A stretch of DNA of 64,000 nt from an uncultured bacterium (GCA_937949615.1 CALEDQ010000004.1:310001-374000), one strand, 5' to 3'; counted from the stretch's first letter, positions 42,638 through 51,246 are shown. Notes: a model not told the origin generated them from the sequence alone. Program-made: numbers and translations.

Positions 42638-42659
42638 ATAGTGAAAGTGCATTCACTAT
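42638..42659. promoter_or_regulatory. TetR-type operator copy 2
   Basis: A second ATAGTGAA-N6-TTCACTAT site lies 14 bp after the tetR stop. Its centre is 102 bp from copy 1, close to ten helical turns, which would permit looping. Confidence 0.8.
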
Positions 42660-42673
42660 CAATCTAAAAAAAA

Positions 42674-43273
42674 CTAATTTGCCTTTAACACCTCTTCAAA
42701 GACTTTCCATGCTAGTTCGGCATGCTTTAACAATTCAGATTTCGAATGTTTGTGAAGCGTAAGAAAGCCAATTTGCGCAACCATAGCAAATTGATATGTG
42801 GTAAGGGCTTCCGGGGAAAGATCTTTGCGAATCTGCCCGGCTTCCTGAGCCGCTTTAAAAAGACCGGAAACTAAATTTAGACGCCGTTCATGAATTTTAC
42901 AGAAAATAGATTTCAGTTCACTGTCTGAATTCAGCATCTCGTCTGAAAACACGATGAACGGAACGCCAGGCGAGTTCATTGCTCTGGTGATTTCAGCAAT
43001 ATAAACATCATGAATCCGCTTGACGAAGTTGCCGTCACCCTTGGACGCCAGCCTTAGAATTTCTTCCGATTGATGAAGGAGCAGTTGAACAATAGCTTTG
43101 AAAATCTGTTTTTTGTTTTTAAAATGCTTATATAGCGCCGACGGAACCACGCCTACCGCTGTAGCTATTCTCTCCGTAGTAAGCCCTTTAACGCCGTGAA
43201 CCGCTACAAGCTCCAATGCTGCCTGAGCGATCTGTTCCTGGCGTATTTCCGTTACAACTTTTGCGGCTCTCAT
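42674..43273 (-). CDS. TetR family transcriptional repressor
   Basis: The 199-residue protein has an N-terminal TetR HTH: EQIAQAALELVAVHGVKGLTTERIATAVGVVPSALYKHFKNKKQIF (in parts about 14-58). A helical ligand-binding domain follows. The C-terminus resembles TetR groups involved in transport or lipid control, and the ligand cannot be read. The ATG at 43273 has no ribosome site and lies about 6 nt after a -10 box, so its mRNA is probably leaderless. Four identical operators surround it: two over its own promoter and two before the adjacent operon. Confidence 0.93.
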   Translation of the reverse strand: MRAAKVVTEIRQEQIAQAALELVAVHGVKGLTTERIATAVGVVPSALYKHFKNKKQIFKAIVQLLLHQSEEILRLASKGDGNFVKRIHDVYIAEITRAMNSPGVPFIVFSDEMLNSDSELKSIFCKIHERRLNLVSGLFKAAQEAGQIRKDLSPEALTTYQFAMVAQIGFLTLHKHSKSELLKHAELAWKVFEEVLKAN

Positions 43274-43334
43274 ATTGTGAATATATATTCACTATTATAT
43301 TTTGTCAAGCAAATAGTGAATTAGCATTCACAAT
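43274..43334 (-). promoter_or_regulatory. tetR promoter with operator copies 3 and 4
   Basis: Minus-strand TTGACA (43303-43308), 17 bp and TATATT (43280-43285) form a strong promoter. Operator 3 (43274-43295) covers the -10 box and directly abuts the ATG. Operator 4 (43313-43334) lies just upstream of the -35 box. Each matches ATAGTGAA-N6-TTCACTAT with one half-site base changed (ATTGTGAA). This is a compact autorepression design. Confidence 0.85.
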
Positions 43335-44410
43335 CCCTACGATGATCCATACGCCACCGAAAACACACACCAGACCATTTTCCCGCTTCATCAACCAAAC
43401 TTGGCAATTGATCCATTAAGGGGTTGATCGTTGCGACTTCCAAACAATTGTTTTATATTTTGAGAACAGCAAAAGCATTATTAACAGCGGATTATTAAGA
43501 TAGAACGTCATGAGAATCTTGATGAAATATAAGCGCAACCATAAGTTTCAAAGAAAAAGCCATTACTGGGAAGCAGTAAATACATTCGGAGAGGAAATTG
43601 TTAACAATAGAAATAAGCTACATAGTCCTAAGATTCTCCGGCTCTGAGATTTTGGGCGATTTGCTGCTTTGTGAGCGGGATATTCTCGATGTCATTAAAT
43701 CCAGAACCTGAAGCCTAAACACTTTTCCAAACTTACTTTCTTTCCAATTTTCGGGCATACCCATACCAACCTCTATTTCAAGCCCCTCTATATTGGCATG
43801 CGCATCATCAATTACAGACTCAAATTTGTCCTTCCATGTTTTGACAATTGAATTCCCTACGCCTCCCACAAAAAAGAAGTAGCGAACTATTGATATGACT
43901 GCCCAGATACGCTTTTCAGAAGTTTGAAAATGCTCGAAACCTTCAATAATCTTTGGCTACTGCGGACAAATCTGCAATTCCAGGCTCCAGAGTCTGCCAT
44001 GGCGCGCACAAAGATTTCATACATATACCAGGACATGCAACCAGGATTTAAACACCGGGCCGGGCAAACAAAATCGCTTGGCAATTTTATTCTGCAAAGA
44101 AGGAACTAAACCTGCAAACATGGTCGACAAACATCCGAAAGAAAAAATCTCAACTTCTGCCCAAACTGGCAAATTTGGATATTCGCAATACTTTTCCCCG
44201 AAATGTTAAACAAATATCTCTTTCAAGCATTCGACCTCTTGTAGCTATCTCGCGTCTTCTTTGAAACGATATTCATTGGTAAGGCTGTTTGGCTCATTAT
44301 GACCAAAAGGCCCTAGCAAATGCGCCATTTCATATGCAATACCTGTTCCAAGCTCAATTTCAAATTGCTGATCTGACTTTAGCAAGCCCAAAAATTGATT
44401 CGGCTAAAAT
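43335..44410. other. Gene-poor AT-rich stretch with a possible gene remnant
   Basis: Over 1 kb has no convincing gene. On the minus strand an open segment without a good start runs from about 43955 down to 43618. It translates to EHFQTSEKRIWAVISIV, then a hydrophobic YFFFVGGVGNSIV and a polar tail. An adjacent frame (44084-43887) could join it only by a frameshift. It may be a decayed membrane-protein gene. No ribosome site or repeat supports it. Confidence 0.35.
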
Positions 44411-44434
44411 GAAAAAATCCTCGTTTTCACGAGG
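44411..44434 (-). terminator. Terminator after tRNA-Leu
   Basis: The minus-strand stem CCTCGT-GAAA-ACGAGG (44419-44434) has a GNRA-type loop and is followed by ATTTTTTC, giving an intrinsic terminator 10 nt after the tRNA. Confidence 0.88.
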
Positions 44435-44444
44435 ACTCTTTCGG

Positions 44445-44526
44445 TGCCGGGGACGGGACTTGAACCCGTATGGCTCTCGCCACACGCCCCTCAAACGTGC
44501 GTGTCTACCAGTTCCACCACCCCGGC
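44445..44526 (-). tRNA. tRNA-Leu (anticodon GAG)
   Basis: The 82-nt gene is on the minus strand. The acceptor GCCGGGG pairs with CCCCGGC, and the discriminator is A. The anticodon loop TTGAGGG gives GAG (reads CUC/CUU), with the stem CACGT/GCGTG. The D loop carries TGGTAGAC, and the long variable arm (GTGGCGAGAGCCAT) is class II leucine type. CCA is not encoded. Confidence 0.95.
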
Positions 44527-44732
44527 GGGGGACGTGAGGGTGATTATAGCGCAACCTGAATTTACAGTCAACAAAAAATTAAAAGTTTTTGTTTTGTGTT
44601 TTTTTTCACAATAAATTAAACTGTTTCTGACAACCCCCGAAGCGAAAATAAATGTCGGGTATCTGGACAAAAGCAGCCAGTAATGGCAGAATCAGCAATG
44701 AAAATCAAATGACACAACAAGGAAAGTCGACC

Positions 44733-45593
44733 ATGCTCGACAGTTTTGAAAAATACCTGTATCAGACAGTTTTTCCGATGCAGCCGCCGGAAAACATCTA
44801 CCACTACACGACTCAGAAAGGCATTCTGGGAATCGTCACCCGCCGCGAGATGTGGGCGACTCAGGTGCATTTTCTCAATGACAAAAATGAAGTATTCCTG
44901 ACCTTCAAGCTGCTCGAACGTGAACTGAAAAAGCAGGCCAGCCGCGCCCAGACCCCGGCCATCAAATCGATACTGAACAACATCAGACACAATCTGCCCC
45001 GCATCGATCAGGGGCATATCTGCATCGCTTCCTTCTGTGAAGAAAGCGACCTGCTGAGTCAGTGGCGCGGTTATGGCAATCAGGGCAAAGGCTACGCCAT
45101 CGGCTTCAACCTCAAGGAACTGACCCATATTGCCAAACGCCAGCATTTTGTTCTCTGGCCCTGCGTTTACAACACCGCCCTGCAGATGGAACTGGTGACT
45201 TACCTGATCGACAACTGGTGCCGCGAGTTCGGCGGCCATAAAACCGTTCAACACGAAAAAATGCTGGCGATCATCAATACCAGCGTCTGCCAGCTTGCAC
45301 CGATCATCAAAGACGAAAGCTTTTCAGAAGAAAAAGAATGGCGCCTGGTTTCGTCGGTAGTTTCGAGCAAATCGCCGCAATTCGCCTTCAGAGAAGGCGA
45401 GTTCTCGCTGATTCCGTATTATAATTTCCAGATCGAAGACGAGCATGGCCGACTGAGCATCAGATCAATCGTCGTCGGGCCGTCACCGCACATGGAACTG
45501 GCACGCAACAGCCTGTCAACCTTTCTCGCCGCCAACAAACTGCCGACCGTCGACATCGTCAGCTCAAAAATACCTTTCCGCAACTGGAAATAA
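44733..45593 (+). CDS. DUF2971 family protein
   Basis: The 286-residue protein shows the DUF2971 pattern: IYHYTTQKGILGIVTRREMWATQVHFLNDKNE, then ICIASFCEESDLLSQWRGYGNQGKGYAIGFN and FSEEKEWRLV near the end of the core. These proteins are widespread and poorly understood. Some occur near defence or mobile genes. I use ATG 44733, preceded by AAGGAAAG. Upstream in-frame starts have weaker sites. It is a single gene followed by small hairpins. Confidence 0.85.
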   Translation: MLDSFEKYLYQTVFPMQPPENIYHYTTQKGILGIVTRREMWATQVHFLNDKNEVFLTFKLLERELKKQASRAQTPAIKSILNNIRHNLPRIDQGHICIASFCEESDLLSQWRGYGNQGKGYAIGFNLKELTHIAKRQHFVLWPCVYNTALQMELVTYLIDNWCREFGGHKTVQHEKMLAIINTSVCQLAPIIKDESFSEEKEWRLVSSVVSSKSPQFAFREGEFSLIPYYNFQIEDEHGRLSIRSIVVGPSPHMELARNSLSTFLAANKLPTVDIVSSKIPFRNWK

Positions 45594-45639
45594 CCCCGCC
45601 GGCGACTGCCAGCGGGGCTGTTTGCGAAAGTTCTGTGAA

Positions 45640-45655
45640 GAACGCCTGAGCGTTC
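45640..45655. terminator. Small hairpin between convergent genes
   Basis: GAACGC-CTGA-GCGTTC forms a perfect 6-bp stem just before the end of the convergent gene at 45658. A second imperfect GC stem (CCCCGC/GCGGGG) lies at 45595-45617. T runs are short, so termination is only plausible. Confidence 0.35.
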
Positions 45656-45657
45656 GG

Positions 45658-46182
45658 TTAATCTTCGACGGTCGTAGCGTTGTTGAGGTATTTCTTGTAT
45701 TCGGCGGCCGAGAGAACGATTTCGGGGTATTCATTACTGACCCAGAAGCGTCTGCCATCGGGTGCCTGGCGCCATTCACCGTCGAGCAGGTTGACTTCGT
45801 TGCCGTAGATCATCGCAACCTTCTTCTTGCTGCGCGGAAAATTCGGCACTTTGCCTTCGCCATGCCATTCTTCGAGCAGATAAGCGAGATCTGAACGTCT
45901 TTCATGCACGACTTCAAAGTTCACTCTTTCGAAAAAGCGGCTGAGAATATCTGATTCTGTGGCTTCGACAGTTTCGACGAAGCGCTGAATGTCAGTTTTC
46001 GAGGCCAGCAGCGCCGTAAAAAGTTCAGACTCGCGCAGCTGCAGGGAAACATCACGCGATGCTTCCTGAGCGCTCATTGCCTTGTCGTTGGTTATCAGAT
46101 CGGCGACAACGTCACACCAGGCGGCAGATACGGTGAATAGTGTGAATAAAAGGACCAGCCATGTAAGCTTGTTAACTTTCAT
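45658..46182 (-). CDS. Secreted hypothetical protein
   Basis: The 174-residue protein has a signal peptide (KLTWLVLLFTLFTVSAAWC). It continues with a helical middle (MSAQEASRDVSLQLRESELFTALLASKTD) and a C-terminal part with RRFWVSNEYPEIVLSAAEYKKYL. I do not recognise a family. It is divergent from the radical SAM gene and convergent with the DUF2971 gene. Confidence 0.7.
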   Translation of the reverse strand: MKVNKLTWLVLLFTLFTVSAAWCDVVADLITNDKAMSAQEASRDVSLQLRESELFTALLASKTDIQRFVETVEATESDILSRFFERVNFEVVHERRSDLAYLLEEWHGEGKVPNFPRSKKKVAMIYGNEVNLLDGEWRQAPDGRRFWVSNEYPEIVLSAAEYKKYLNNATTVED

Positions 46183-46329
46183 ATCAGCCTCGGTTAGAAG
46201 ATTTGCAATTATCTTGTTGCAAATTGCGTACCATTTCTCGAAGGGCTGCCAGCAGCGATAAATACAGAATTACTTTCTTATCGCGGGCAAAAGTGCTAAA
46301 TTATCAGCAGCCGGTTGCTGAGAAATTAC

Positions 46330-47532
46330 ATGAACAAGCCAAATCTGATTATTCGAATTCACAATTACAACAGGGTCAGCCTCGGCGCTATCCTGGGCGC
46401 CTGTCGCCCTGCCCTGCTGCAGCATTTCAACATTCTCACCTGGGTCAGCGACGCCCCGCCACCAGCCGAGCTCGAACTGAAACCCTCGCTGCTCGTCTGT
46501 TCATACATGCAGCCGCACGAGAAACCGGTCGAAGCTGAGTTGCGCGCAGTAAAGCAGCAGTTTCCGCATCTGGAAGCGATCTGCGGTGGTGCTCAGCCAA
46601 CCTCGGCCCCGGAAGCCGCCGTCGACATGGGCTTTGACTACGTGGTCGCCGGTGAAGCTGAAGATTTCTTCCCGGAATTTCTTGAAAAGTGGCTCGCCGG
46701 ATGCGTTGAGAAGGGCATTCACCAAACACCGCGCGGCAAGGTCAATCTTGACCTCTACCCCGGCTTTTCGTCGATCACCGAATACCTGCCCCCGATCGAA
46801 ATCAGCCGCGGCTGCCGCTTCGGCTGTATGTTCTGCGGTGTGCCCCGCCTGAACGCGGCGACACTGCGCCACCGCAGCCTGGCCGGCATTGAAGCGGTCA
46901 TCAAAGAATATTTCAGGCTCAAACCGAGCCGCAAGCGTATCAAATTTCTGGCGCCCAATGCCTTTGCCTACGGCTCAGACGGTCTTAAGCCCGACCTGAA
47001 TGCCCTTCACGGTCTGCTCGAAATGCTCAAGAGAGTCGGCGTGCCCGAGATCAATCTCGGCAGTTTTCCGTCAGAAGTGCGTCCTGACTTCGTCACGCGC
47101 GAAGTCATGGAACTGGTGACCCCCTATCTGTCGAACAAAACAATCGTCATGGGCGTGCAGACCGGCTCTGACAGTATGCTGAAACGCATGAACCGCGGGC
47201 ACAGCCGCGAGCAGTCGATCAATGCAATCTCTCTTATCCGCGAATTCGGCTTTCAGCCGCACGTCGATTTTATCGTCGGCAACCCCGACGAGACCGAAGA
47301 AGACCAGTTCGAACTGATCGACTTCATGGAGCAGATGCTGCGCGACTACGCGATACGCATTCACATGCACACTTTCGTGCCCCTGCCCTCGACACCCTGG
47401 GAAAACAAGCTGCAGTCACCGATCAACGAGAAGGTCAAAAAGCACCTGCGCGATCTCGAAAAACGTGGCGTTCTCGACGGCTGGTGGGAAAACCACATCG
47501 GCCACGCCCGCCACGCGCGCGGCAATCCTTAG
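46330..47532 (+). CDS. B12-binding domain radical SAM protein
   Basis: The 400-residue protein has an N-terminal Rossmann-like B12-binding-type domain (about 1-125; LEAICGGAQPTSAPEAAVDMGFDYVVAGEAEDFFPEF). The radical SAM core starts at IEISRGCRFGCMFCGVPR, with C162, C166 and C169 binding the [4Fe-4S] cluster, and continues with MGVQTGSDSMLKRMNRGHS and HVDFIVGNPDET. It is close to the TIGR04013-type group of unknown reaction. ATG 46330 is chosen over an upstream TTG. It stands alone, so the pathway is not evident. Confidence 0.88.
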   Translation: MNKPNLIIRIHNYNRVSLGAILGACRPALLQHFNILTWVSDAPPPAELELKPSLLVCSYMQPHEKPVEAELRAVKQQFPHLEAICGGAQPTSAPEAAVDMGFDYVVAGEAEDFFPEFLEKWLAGCVEKGIHQTPRGKVNLDLYPGFSSITEYLPPIEISRGCRFGCMFCGVPRLNAATLRHRSLAGIEAVIKEYFRLKPSRKRIKFLAPNAFAYGSDGLKPDLNALHGLLEMLKRVGVPEINLGSFPSEVRPDFVTREVMELVTPYLSNKTIVMGVQTGSDSMLKRMNRGHSREQSINAISLIREFGFQPHVDFIVGNPDETEEDQFELIDFMEQMLRDYAIRIHMHTFVPLPSTPWENKLQSPINEKVKKHLRDLEKRGVLDGWWENHIGHARHARGNP

Positions 47533-47590
47533 CTTCACCGCATCTGCACAAATAACCCGCAAAAGAGCGTCTTTAAATAAAGATCTGACT

Positions 47591-48601
47591 CTAATTCACT
47601 TTCTTTCGCCTGTTATTATTTTTATCTGGCCTGTCTTTTTCGGAAGGTCTTTCGCGATTTCTTTTCCCGGCTGAATTTTCCGGGGAAAATGATTTTCTGA
47701 ATTCTCTTACCTTCTCCCAGCGCTCTTCATCAGTTTTTCCTGTATTATTTTCAGAATTCCGCTGCATTCGCTCACGGTATTCACCAACTTCTTTTTCTCT
47801 GCGTTCTTCGCGCCTTTCGCGCCTTTCAATCTTTTCCCGGCTTTCGCGTTCTTCACGATTTTCTCGCCTTTTGATTCTTTCCGGATCTTCGCGGTCTTTG
47901 CCATTTGCGTTTTCTTTTTCCCTCAATTGACTACGGGCCGGTTTTCGCAGGTTATTCGGCCTTTCCGGCCTTCTCATCCTGTTCTTTTCTTCTTTCTGCT
48001 TTTCATTACGCGGAACTCTCCTGCCAATGCCGTCTCTATTTTCATCTGATTCCCGGTTCCTGTTTTTTTCACCCCGCCTTTCTTCATGGCGTTTGAATCT
48101 GGAATCATCTTTGTCAGCAAGTTTTTCTCTGCCATTATTATCAGAAATACTGCCAGGCCGGTTTTCTTTAGAATAGCCGTCATCGGCCTTTCTGCCGCCA
48201 CGAAATCCTGATTTTTCTCTGTAGAAGCGCTTTTTTTCTACCGGCAGTCTTTCAAACTGCCGGAACTTTTCAAATATCTGCTTCTGACGCCCTGGTTCCA
48301 GGCCGCGCAACCGCTTAAAATTATTTTCAACTCTCTGTTTTTCTTCAGGTTCCAGTTTTTCGATCTTCTGGAAATTATCTTTCAGCTGCCTGAACTTCTC
48401 TTCGGACATCTGCCTGGCCCTGTTTCTTATTGCCTCTTTCTTTTCGTCCGAAAAACTGTTCCAGAGCTTCAGCTTCTCTTCAAAACTCATCGCCTGTAAT
48501 CTGGCGGTTTCTGAAGAATTTTCAGCAAGAACTTCCGCCTTCAATCCACACAAGAGAAGGCAGATCAACGAAAGAATAATAATTCCATAAAATCTTTTCA
48601 T
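47591..48601 (-). CDS. Secreted, highly charged DUF3106-like protein
   Basis: The 336-residue protein has a signal peptide (YGIIILSLICLLLCGLKAEVLA). A DUF3106-like helical region follows (about 30-130; FEEKLKLWNSFSDEKKEAIRNRA, RQLKDNFQKIEKLEPEEKQRV, FEKFRQFERLPVEKKRF). The long tail is dominated by Arg, Glu and Lys (about 135-336) and probably disordered. Its start overlaps the anti-sigma stop by 4 nt, so it is the third gene of the sigma operon. Similar proteins next to anti-sigma factors are thought to act as envelope sensors. This is inference. Confidence 0.8.
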   Translation of the reverse strand: MKRFYGIIILSLICLLLCGLKAEVLAENSSETARLQAMSFEEKLKLWNSFSDEKKEAIRNRARQMSEEKFRQLKDNFQKIEKLEPEEKQRVENNFKRLRGLEPGRQKQIFEKFRQFERLPVEKKRFYREKSGFRGGRKADDGYSKENRPGSISDNNGREKLADKDDSRFKRHEERRGEKNRNRESDENRDGIGRRVPRNEKQKEEKNRMRRPERPNNLRKPARSQLREKENANGKDREDPERIKRRENREERESREKIERRERREERREKEVGEYRERMQRNSENNTGKTDEERWEKVREFRKSFSPENSAGKRNRERPSEKDRPDKNNNRRKKVN

Positions 48602-49128
48602 TTTTCTTCTTCCAGAGTTTCAACTGCTTCCAGATCCATCAGCAGGTCGAGATTCTCAAGCACATCGGCATTCTCATAAATTTCCAGATCCCGGATTATC
48701 TCTTCATCTTTGACGTTTCTTACGAGTTCAATTTTTTCGCTGGTGCTTATTCCGGTAGCGTCAATGGCTGCCGGAGTCGTTTTCAGATAAATTACCCCGG
48801 CACCAAGCAAAATCAGCAATGATGCAAATGCAGGTATAGCCACTGCCCGGTTGAATGTTATTTCGGCAATCAGCTTCTGCCATAAAGTCTGCTTCGACAC
48901 TTCGTCTTTCTTCTGCTGAATACGGAAAATAACCTTCGAGGTAAAATTATCATCAACAACAGGAGCATTGTATTCAGACAACAGTTCCCAGCTCGATCTG
49001 AGCATTTCGAGCTCACGTCGGCACTCATGGCAACCGGCAAGGTGCTTATCAAGAAGTTTCTGGTCTTCAGATGAAAGACCCTGGTCAAGATATTCCGGCA
49101 TCAGATTTTTTGCTTTTTTGCAGTCCAT
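48598..49128 (-). CDS. Anti-sigma factor with zinc-finger domain
   Basis: The 176-residue protein has an N-terminal zf-HC2 anti-sigma domain (CKKAKNLMPEYLDQ, then HLAGCHECRRELEML, giving the H-x3-C-x2-C zinc motif). A single membrane helix follows (AIPAFASLLILLGAGVIYL) and an acidic periplasmic tail. It would hold the ECF sigma factor at the membrane. I start at ATG 49128, preceded by GAGGAAACT, 17 nt after the sigma stop. Confidence 0.92.
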   Translation of the reverse strand: MDCKKAKNLMPEYLDQGLSSEDQKLLDKHLAGCHECRRELEMLRSSWELLSEYNAPVVDDNFTSKVIFRIQQKKDEVSKQTLWQKLIAEITFNRAVAIPAFASLLILLGAGVIYLKTTPAAIDATGISTSEKIELVRNVKDEEIIRDLEIYENADVLENLDLLMDLEAVETLEEEK

Positions 49129-49144
49129 AGTTTCCTCAACTAAG

Positions 49145-49738
49145 CTAGACACTTTCCCGCAGATATTCCTTCAAGAACTCTTTCATTGCCTGCCTTCCAC
49201 GGAAGAGAAGCGACTTCACGGCCTGAATCGAACAACTCATTATCTCGGCAATTTCTTCATAACTCAGATCATCATATCTTTTCAGAAGAATTACCAGTCT
49301 CTGAGATTCTGGCAGGCGCTTCAACGCTTCACCGATCATTCTTTGCTTTTCTGCTGACATTGCGGCTTCACAGGGCTCCGGACTCTTTTCATCCGGCAGG
49401 CCGGAACGGATTCCCTCGGGCTTTTCAGCAGAGTTTTCATCGAGAGAAAGACTGGATCCTCTCTTTCTCAGAGCCTGCAGACAGGCATTTCTGGCAATTA
49501 CATACAGCCAGGTGGTAAATCTGGCTGTGGGCTGGTAAGTATTTCTGGCAAAATAAACCTTCACAAATACTTCCTGGGCAATATCTTCAGCATCCTGATT
49601 ACCATCGAGGAATCTGAAGGTCAGATTGAAAATTCTCTGTTTATGCCGATCTACGAGAACCCTGAAACATGCTTCATCCCCGCCTTTAAATTGAAGCATA
49701 AGTTCTTCGTCTGTTCTATTGTCGACTTCTCTGGCCAA
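49145..49738 (-). CDS. ECF sigma-70 family factor
   Basis: The 197-residue sigma factor has region 2 (RIFNLTFRFLDGNQDAEDIAQEVFVKVY; FTTWLYVIARNACLQ) and region 4 (LPESQRLVILLKRYDDLSYEEIAEIMSCSIQAVKSLLFRGRQ), separated by a Ser/Glu-rich linker. I use TTG 49738, preceded by AGAGGG with 6-nt spacing. A longer reading from TTG 49801 adds residues unlike the family. It heads an operon with its zf-HC2 anti-sigma and a charged secreted protein. It may also control the nearby repeat protein at 49845-50786. Confidence 0.93.
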   Translation of the reverse strand: MAREVDNRTDEELMLQFKGGDEACFRVLVDRHKQRIFNLTFRFLDGNQDAEDIAQEVFVKVYFARNTYQPTARFTTWLYVIARNACLQALRKRGSSLSLDENSAEKPEGIRSGLPDEKSPEPCEAAMSAEKQRMIGEALKRLPESQRLVILLKRYDDLSYEEIAEIMSCSIQAVKSLLFRGRQAMKEFLKEYLRESV

Positions 49739-49803
49739 ATTATCCCTCTGCAAAGCTAATCTGTGATATCTGAATACGATAACGCAAACCACATTATGCA
49801 AGC

Positions 49804-49830
49804 CCGGCCGGCACCAAAGATGCCGACCGG
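49804..49830 (-). terminator. GC-rich hairpin after the repeat-protein gene
   Basis: Arms CCGGCCGGCA (49804-49813) and TGCCGACCGG (49821-49830) pair with one wobble around a 7-nt loop. It lies between the stop of the 49845-50786 gene and the sigma gene on the same strand. No T run follows, so it is a weak terminator at best. Confidence 0.5.
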
Positions 49831-49844
49831 CGCCAATGCCCGGA

Positions 49845-50786
49845 TCATTTTCTACCTTTTCCAGGATTTGTTCCAGAGTAATTTTTTATGCCCTTGCCTG
49901 CATCATTTTTTCGATTGCCAATATGCAGACCATTCGAGCCTTTGCCAGATTTCGCACCTTTTAAACCTGAGTCTTCGTTAGAAGAATTAACTGGCGCTTC
50001 TATCTTTCTGCCTTTTCTTTTCCCAGAAAAAACTTCCTGCCCAGATTTACCGTTACCCCGAAAACAATCACCGGTGATTTTTTCAGCGCCTCTGACTCTT
50101 CTGCGGCCGATCCTGTCCGGGCTTTTGCCAGGTCCACCCTGAGGACCGGGTTTGTTTTCCCAGTTGGTGCCAGGCCCGCCCTTTGCGCCTGGGGGATTGT
50201 TGTCATTATCATGGCGGCGGGCATGTCTTTTGCCACCTATTTTATCAGGACTTTTGCCAGGTCCGCCCTGAGGACCGGGTCTGTTTTCCCAGTTGGTGCC
50301 AGGCCCGCCCTTTGCACCTGGAGGATTGTTGTCATTATCATGGCGGCGGGCATGTCTTTTGCCACGTGCCTGGTCATGAATCCTGCCTGGGTTACCCCGA
50401 GAGTTATTGTCATTATCGTTACCTAAAACATTTTCTTTACCATCAGAGTCGGTATTTTCACCCTTGCGGTGCCCCTGTCTCTGACCGGGCATTTCATCAC
50501 TGTGTCCGGTTCTGACCCCGGATTTACCATCTTCGTGGCCCTGTCCGTTTCCAGTATCATTTTCAAAAGAGAGGTCTTCGTTTTTCCTACCCTGCCAGGA
50601 CTTTTCATTGCCTTTGGCTTCTTCGTTGGCACGGTTGCCTTTTTCAATCAAGCCTTCATCCACTGAAACATCAGACTCTTCCTGTGCCATTACAGGGCTG
50701 GTTAATCCAGAGACAGCCATGACAACAATCAAGGCTGCACGAACGAAAAGTTTTGTACCGGATTTTGCACTTTCTGAAATTTTCAT
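49845..50786 (-). CDS. Secreted low-complexity protein with 43-residue tandem repeats
   Basis: The 313-residue protein has a signal peptide (LFVRAALIVVMAVSGLTSPVMAQ) and AGGAGG before its ATG. The mature part is rich in Gly, Asn, Asp, Lys and Arg. Two consecutive 43-residue units (about 141-226) begin GKRHARRHDNDNNPPG and end GKSPDKIG or GKSPDRIG. It is basic and probably disordered. A matrix or surface-polymer role is possible. No family recognised. Confidence 0.75.
   Translation of the reverse strand: MKISESAKSGTKLFVRAALIVVMAVSGLTSPVMAQEESDVSVDEGLIEKGNRANEEAKGNEKSWQGRKNEDLSFENDTGNGQGHEDGKSGVRTGHSDEMPGQRQGHRKGENTDSDGKENVLGNDNDNNSRGNPGRIHDQARGKRHARRHDNDNNPPGAKGGPGTNWENRPGPQGGPGKSPDKIGGKRHARRHDNDNNPPGAKGGPGTNWENKPGPQGGPGKSPDRIGRRRVRGAEKITGDCFRGNGKSGQEVFSGKRKGRKIEAPVNSSNEDSGLKGAKSGKGSNGLHIGNRKNDAGKGIKNYSGTNPGKGRK
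50108..50365 (-). repeat. Two 129-bp tandem direct repeats inside the secreted protein gene
   Basis: The period is exactly 129 bp (43 codons), so copy number can change without a frameshift. The two copies differ at only a few bases, indicating recent duplication. Confidence 0.9.
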
Positions 50787-51066
50787 TTCGATTCCTCCTG
50801 ATTTTTGTGAACCTGCAGATTAAATGCAAAAAAATTCAAAAAGTTGCGGTCTTTTTTTCGATTTTTATTTTTCCGTTGTCTTATAGAATACAGGCTCATC
50901 ACGGCATAAAATTCCCATTCAAAATTCAAGAAGAATCCGAAATGCAATTGCATGACGCTCAATTAAGGCAACTCTCTTTACTGAGTTCGAAAACAGCTTT
51001 GCTTAAGGTATGTCGCCCAGACAGACACCCCAACATCGGCCCAAAAAGCAATTTTTCAAAAAATAT
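50787..51066. other. Intergenic region upstream of the repeat-protein gene and tRNA-Gln
   Basis: The region is very AT-rich next to 50786. On the minus strand GCAACTTTTTG (50837-50847) resembles an ECF-type -35 element, but the -10 half is unclear. No gene is convincing between 50870 and 51066. Confidence 0.35.
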
Positions 51067-51095
51067 TTGACTCGCCACCCCGACAGTGCTATAAT
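51067..51095 (+). promoter_or_regulatory. tRNA-Gln promoter
   Basis: TTGACT (51067-51072), 17 bp and a perfect TATAAT (51090-51095), with transcription starting near 51102, 9 nt before the mature tRNA. Confidence 0.85.
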
Positions 51096-51110
51096 CAACC
51101 CCATCGACGA

Positions 51111-51181
51111 TGGGGTGTCGTCTAATGGCAGGACAGCAGTCTCTGGAACTGCTTATTGGGGTTCGAGTCCCTGCACCCCAG
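51111..51181 (+). tRNA. tRNA-Gln (anticodon CUG); attachment site of the mobile element
   Basis: The acceptor TGGGGTG pairs with CACCCCA, and the discriminator is G51181. The anticodon stem-loop GCAGT-CTCTGGA-ACTGC gives CTG. The T arm is GGGGTTCGAGTCCC. CCA is not encoded. A P4-type integrase gene follows at 51377, so the 3' part of this gene is the likely attL crossover. It remains intact. Confidence 0.95.
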
Positions 51182-51217
51182 CCGCAAACGGATCCGAAGA
51201 GATCCAAAAAGGTTCAA

Positions 51218-51246
51218 AATCCCGCATCAATAGCGGGATTTTTCAT
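51218..51246 (+). terminator. Terminator after tRNA-Gln
   Basis: AATCCCGC (51218-51225), a 7-nt loop and GCGGGATT (51233-51240) are followed by a T-rich stretch (TTTCATTTTA). Confidence 0.8.

Noticed and set aside
43510..43647. Small 45-codon plus-strand frame beginning MRILMKYKRN
   Set aside because: No ribosome site, promoter or neighbour supports it.
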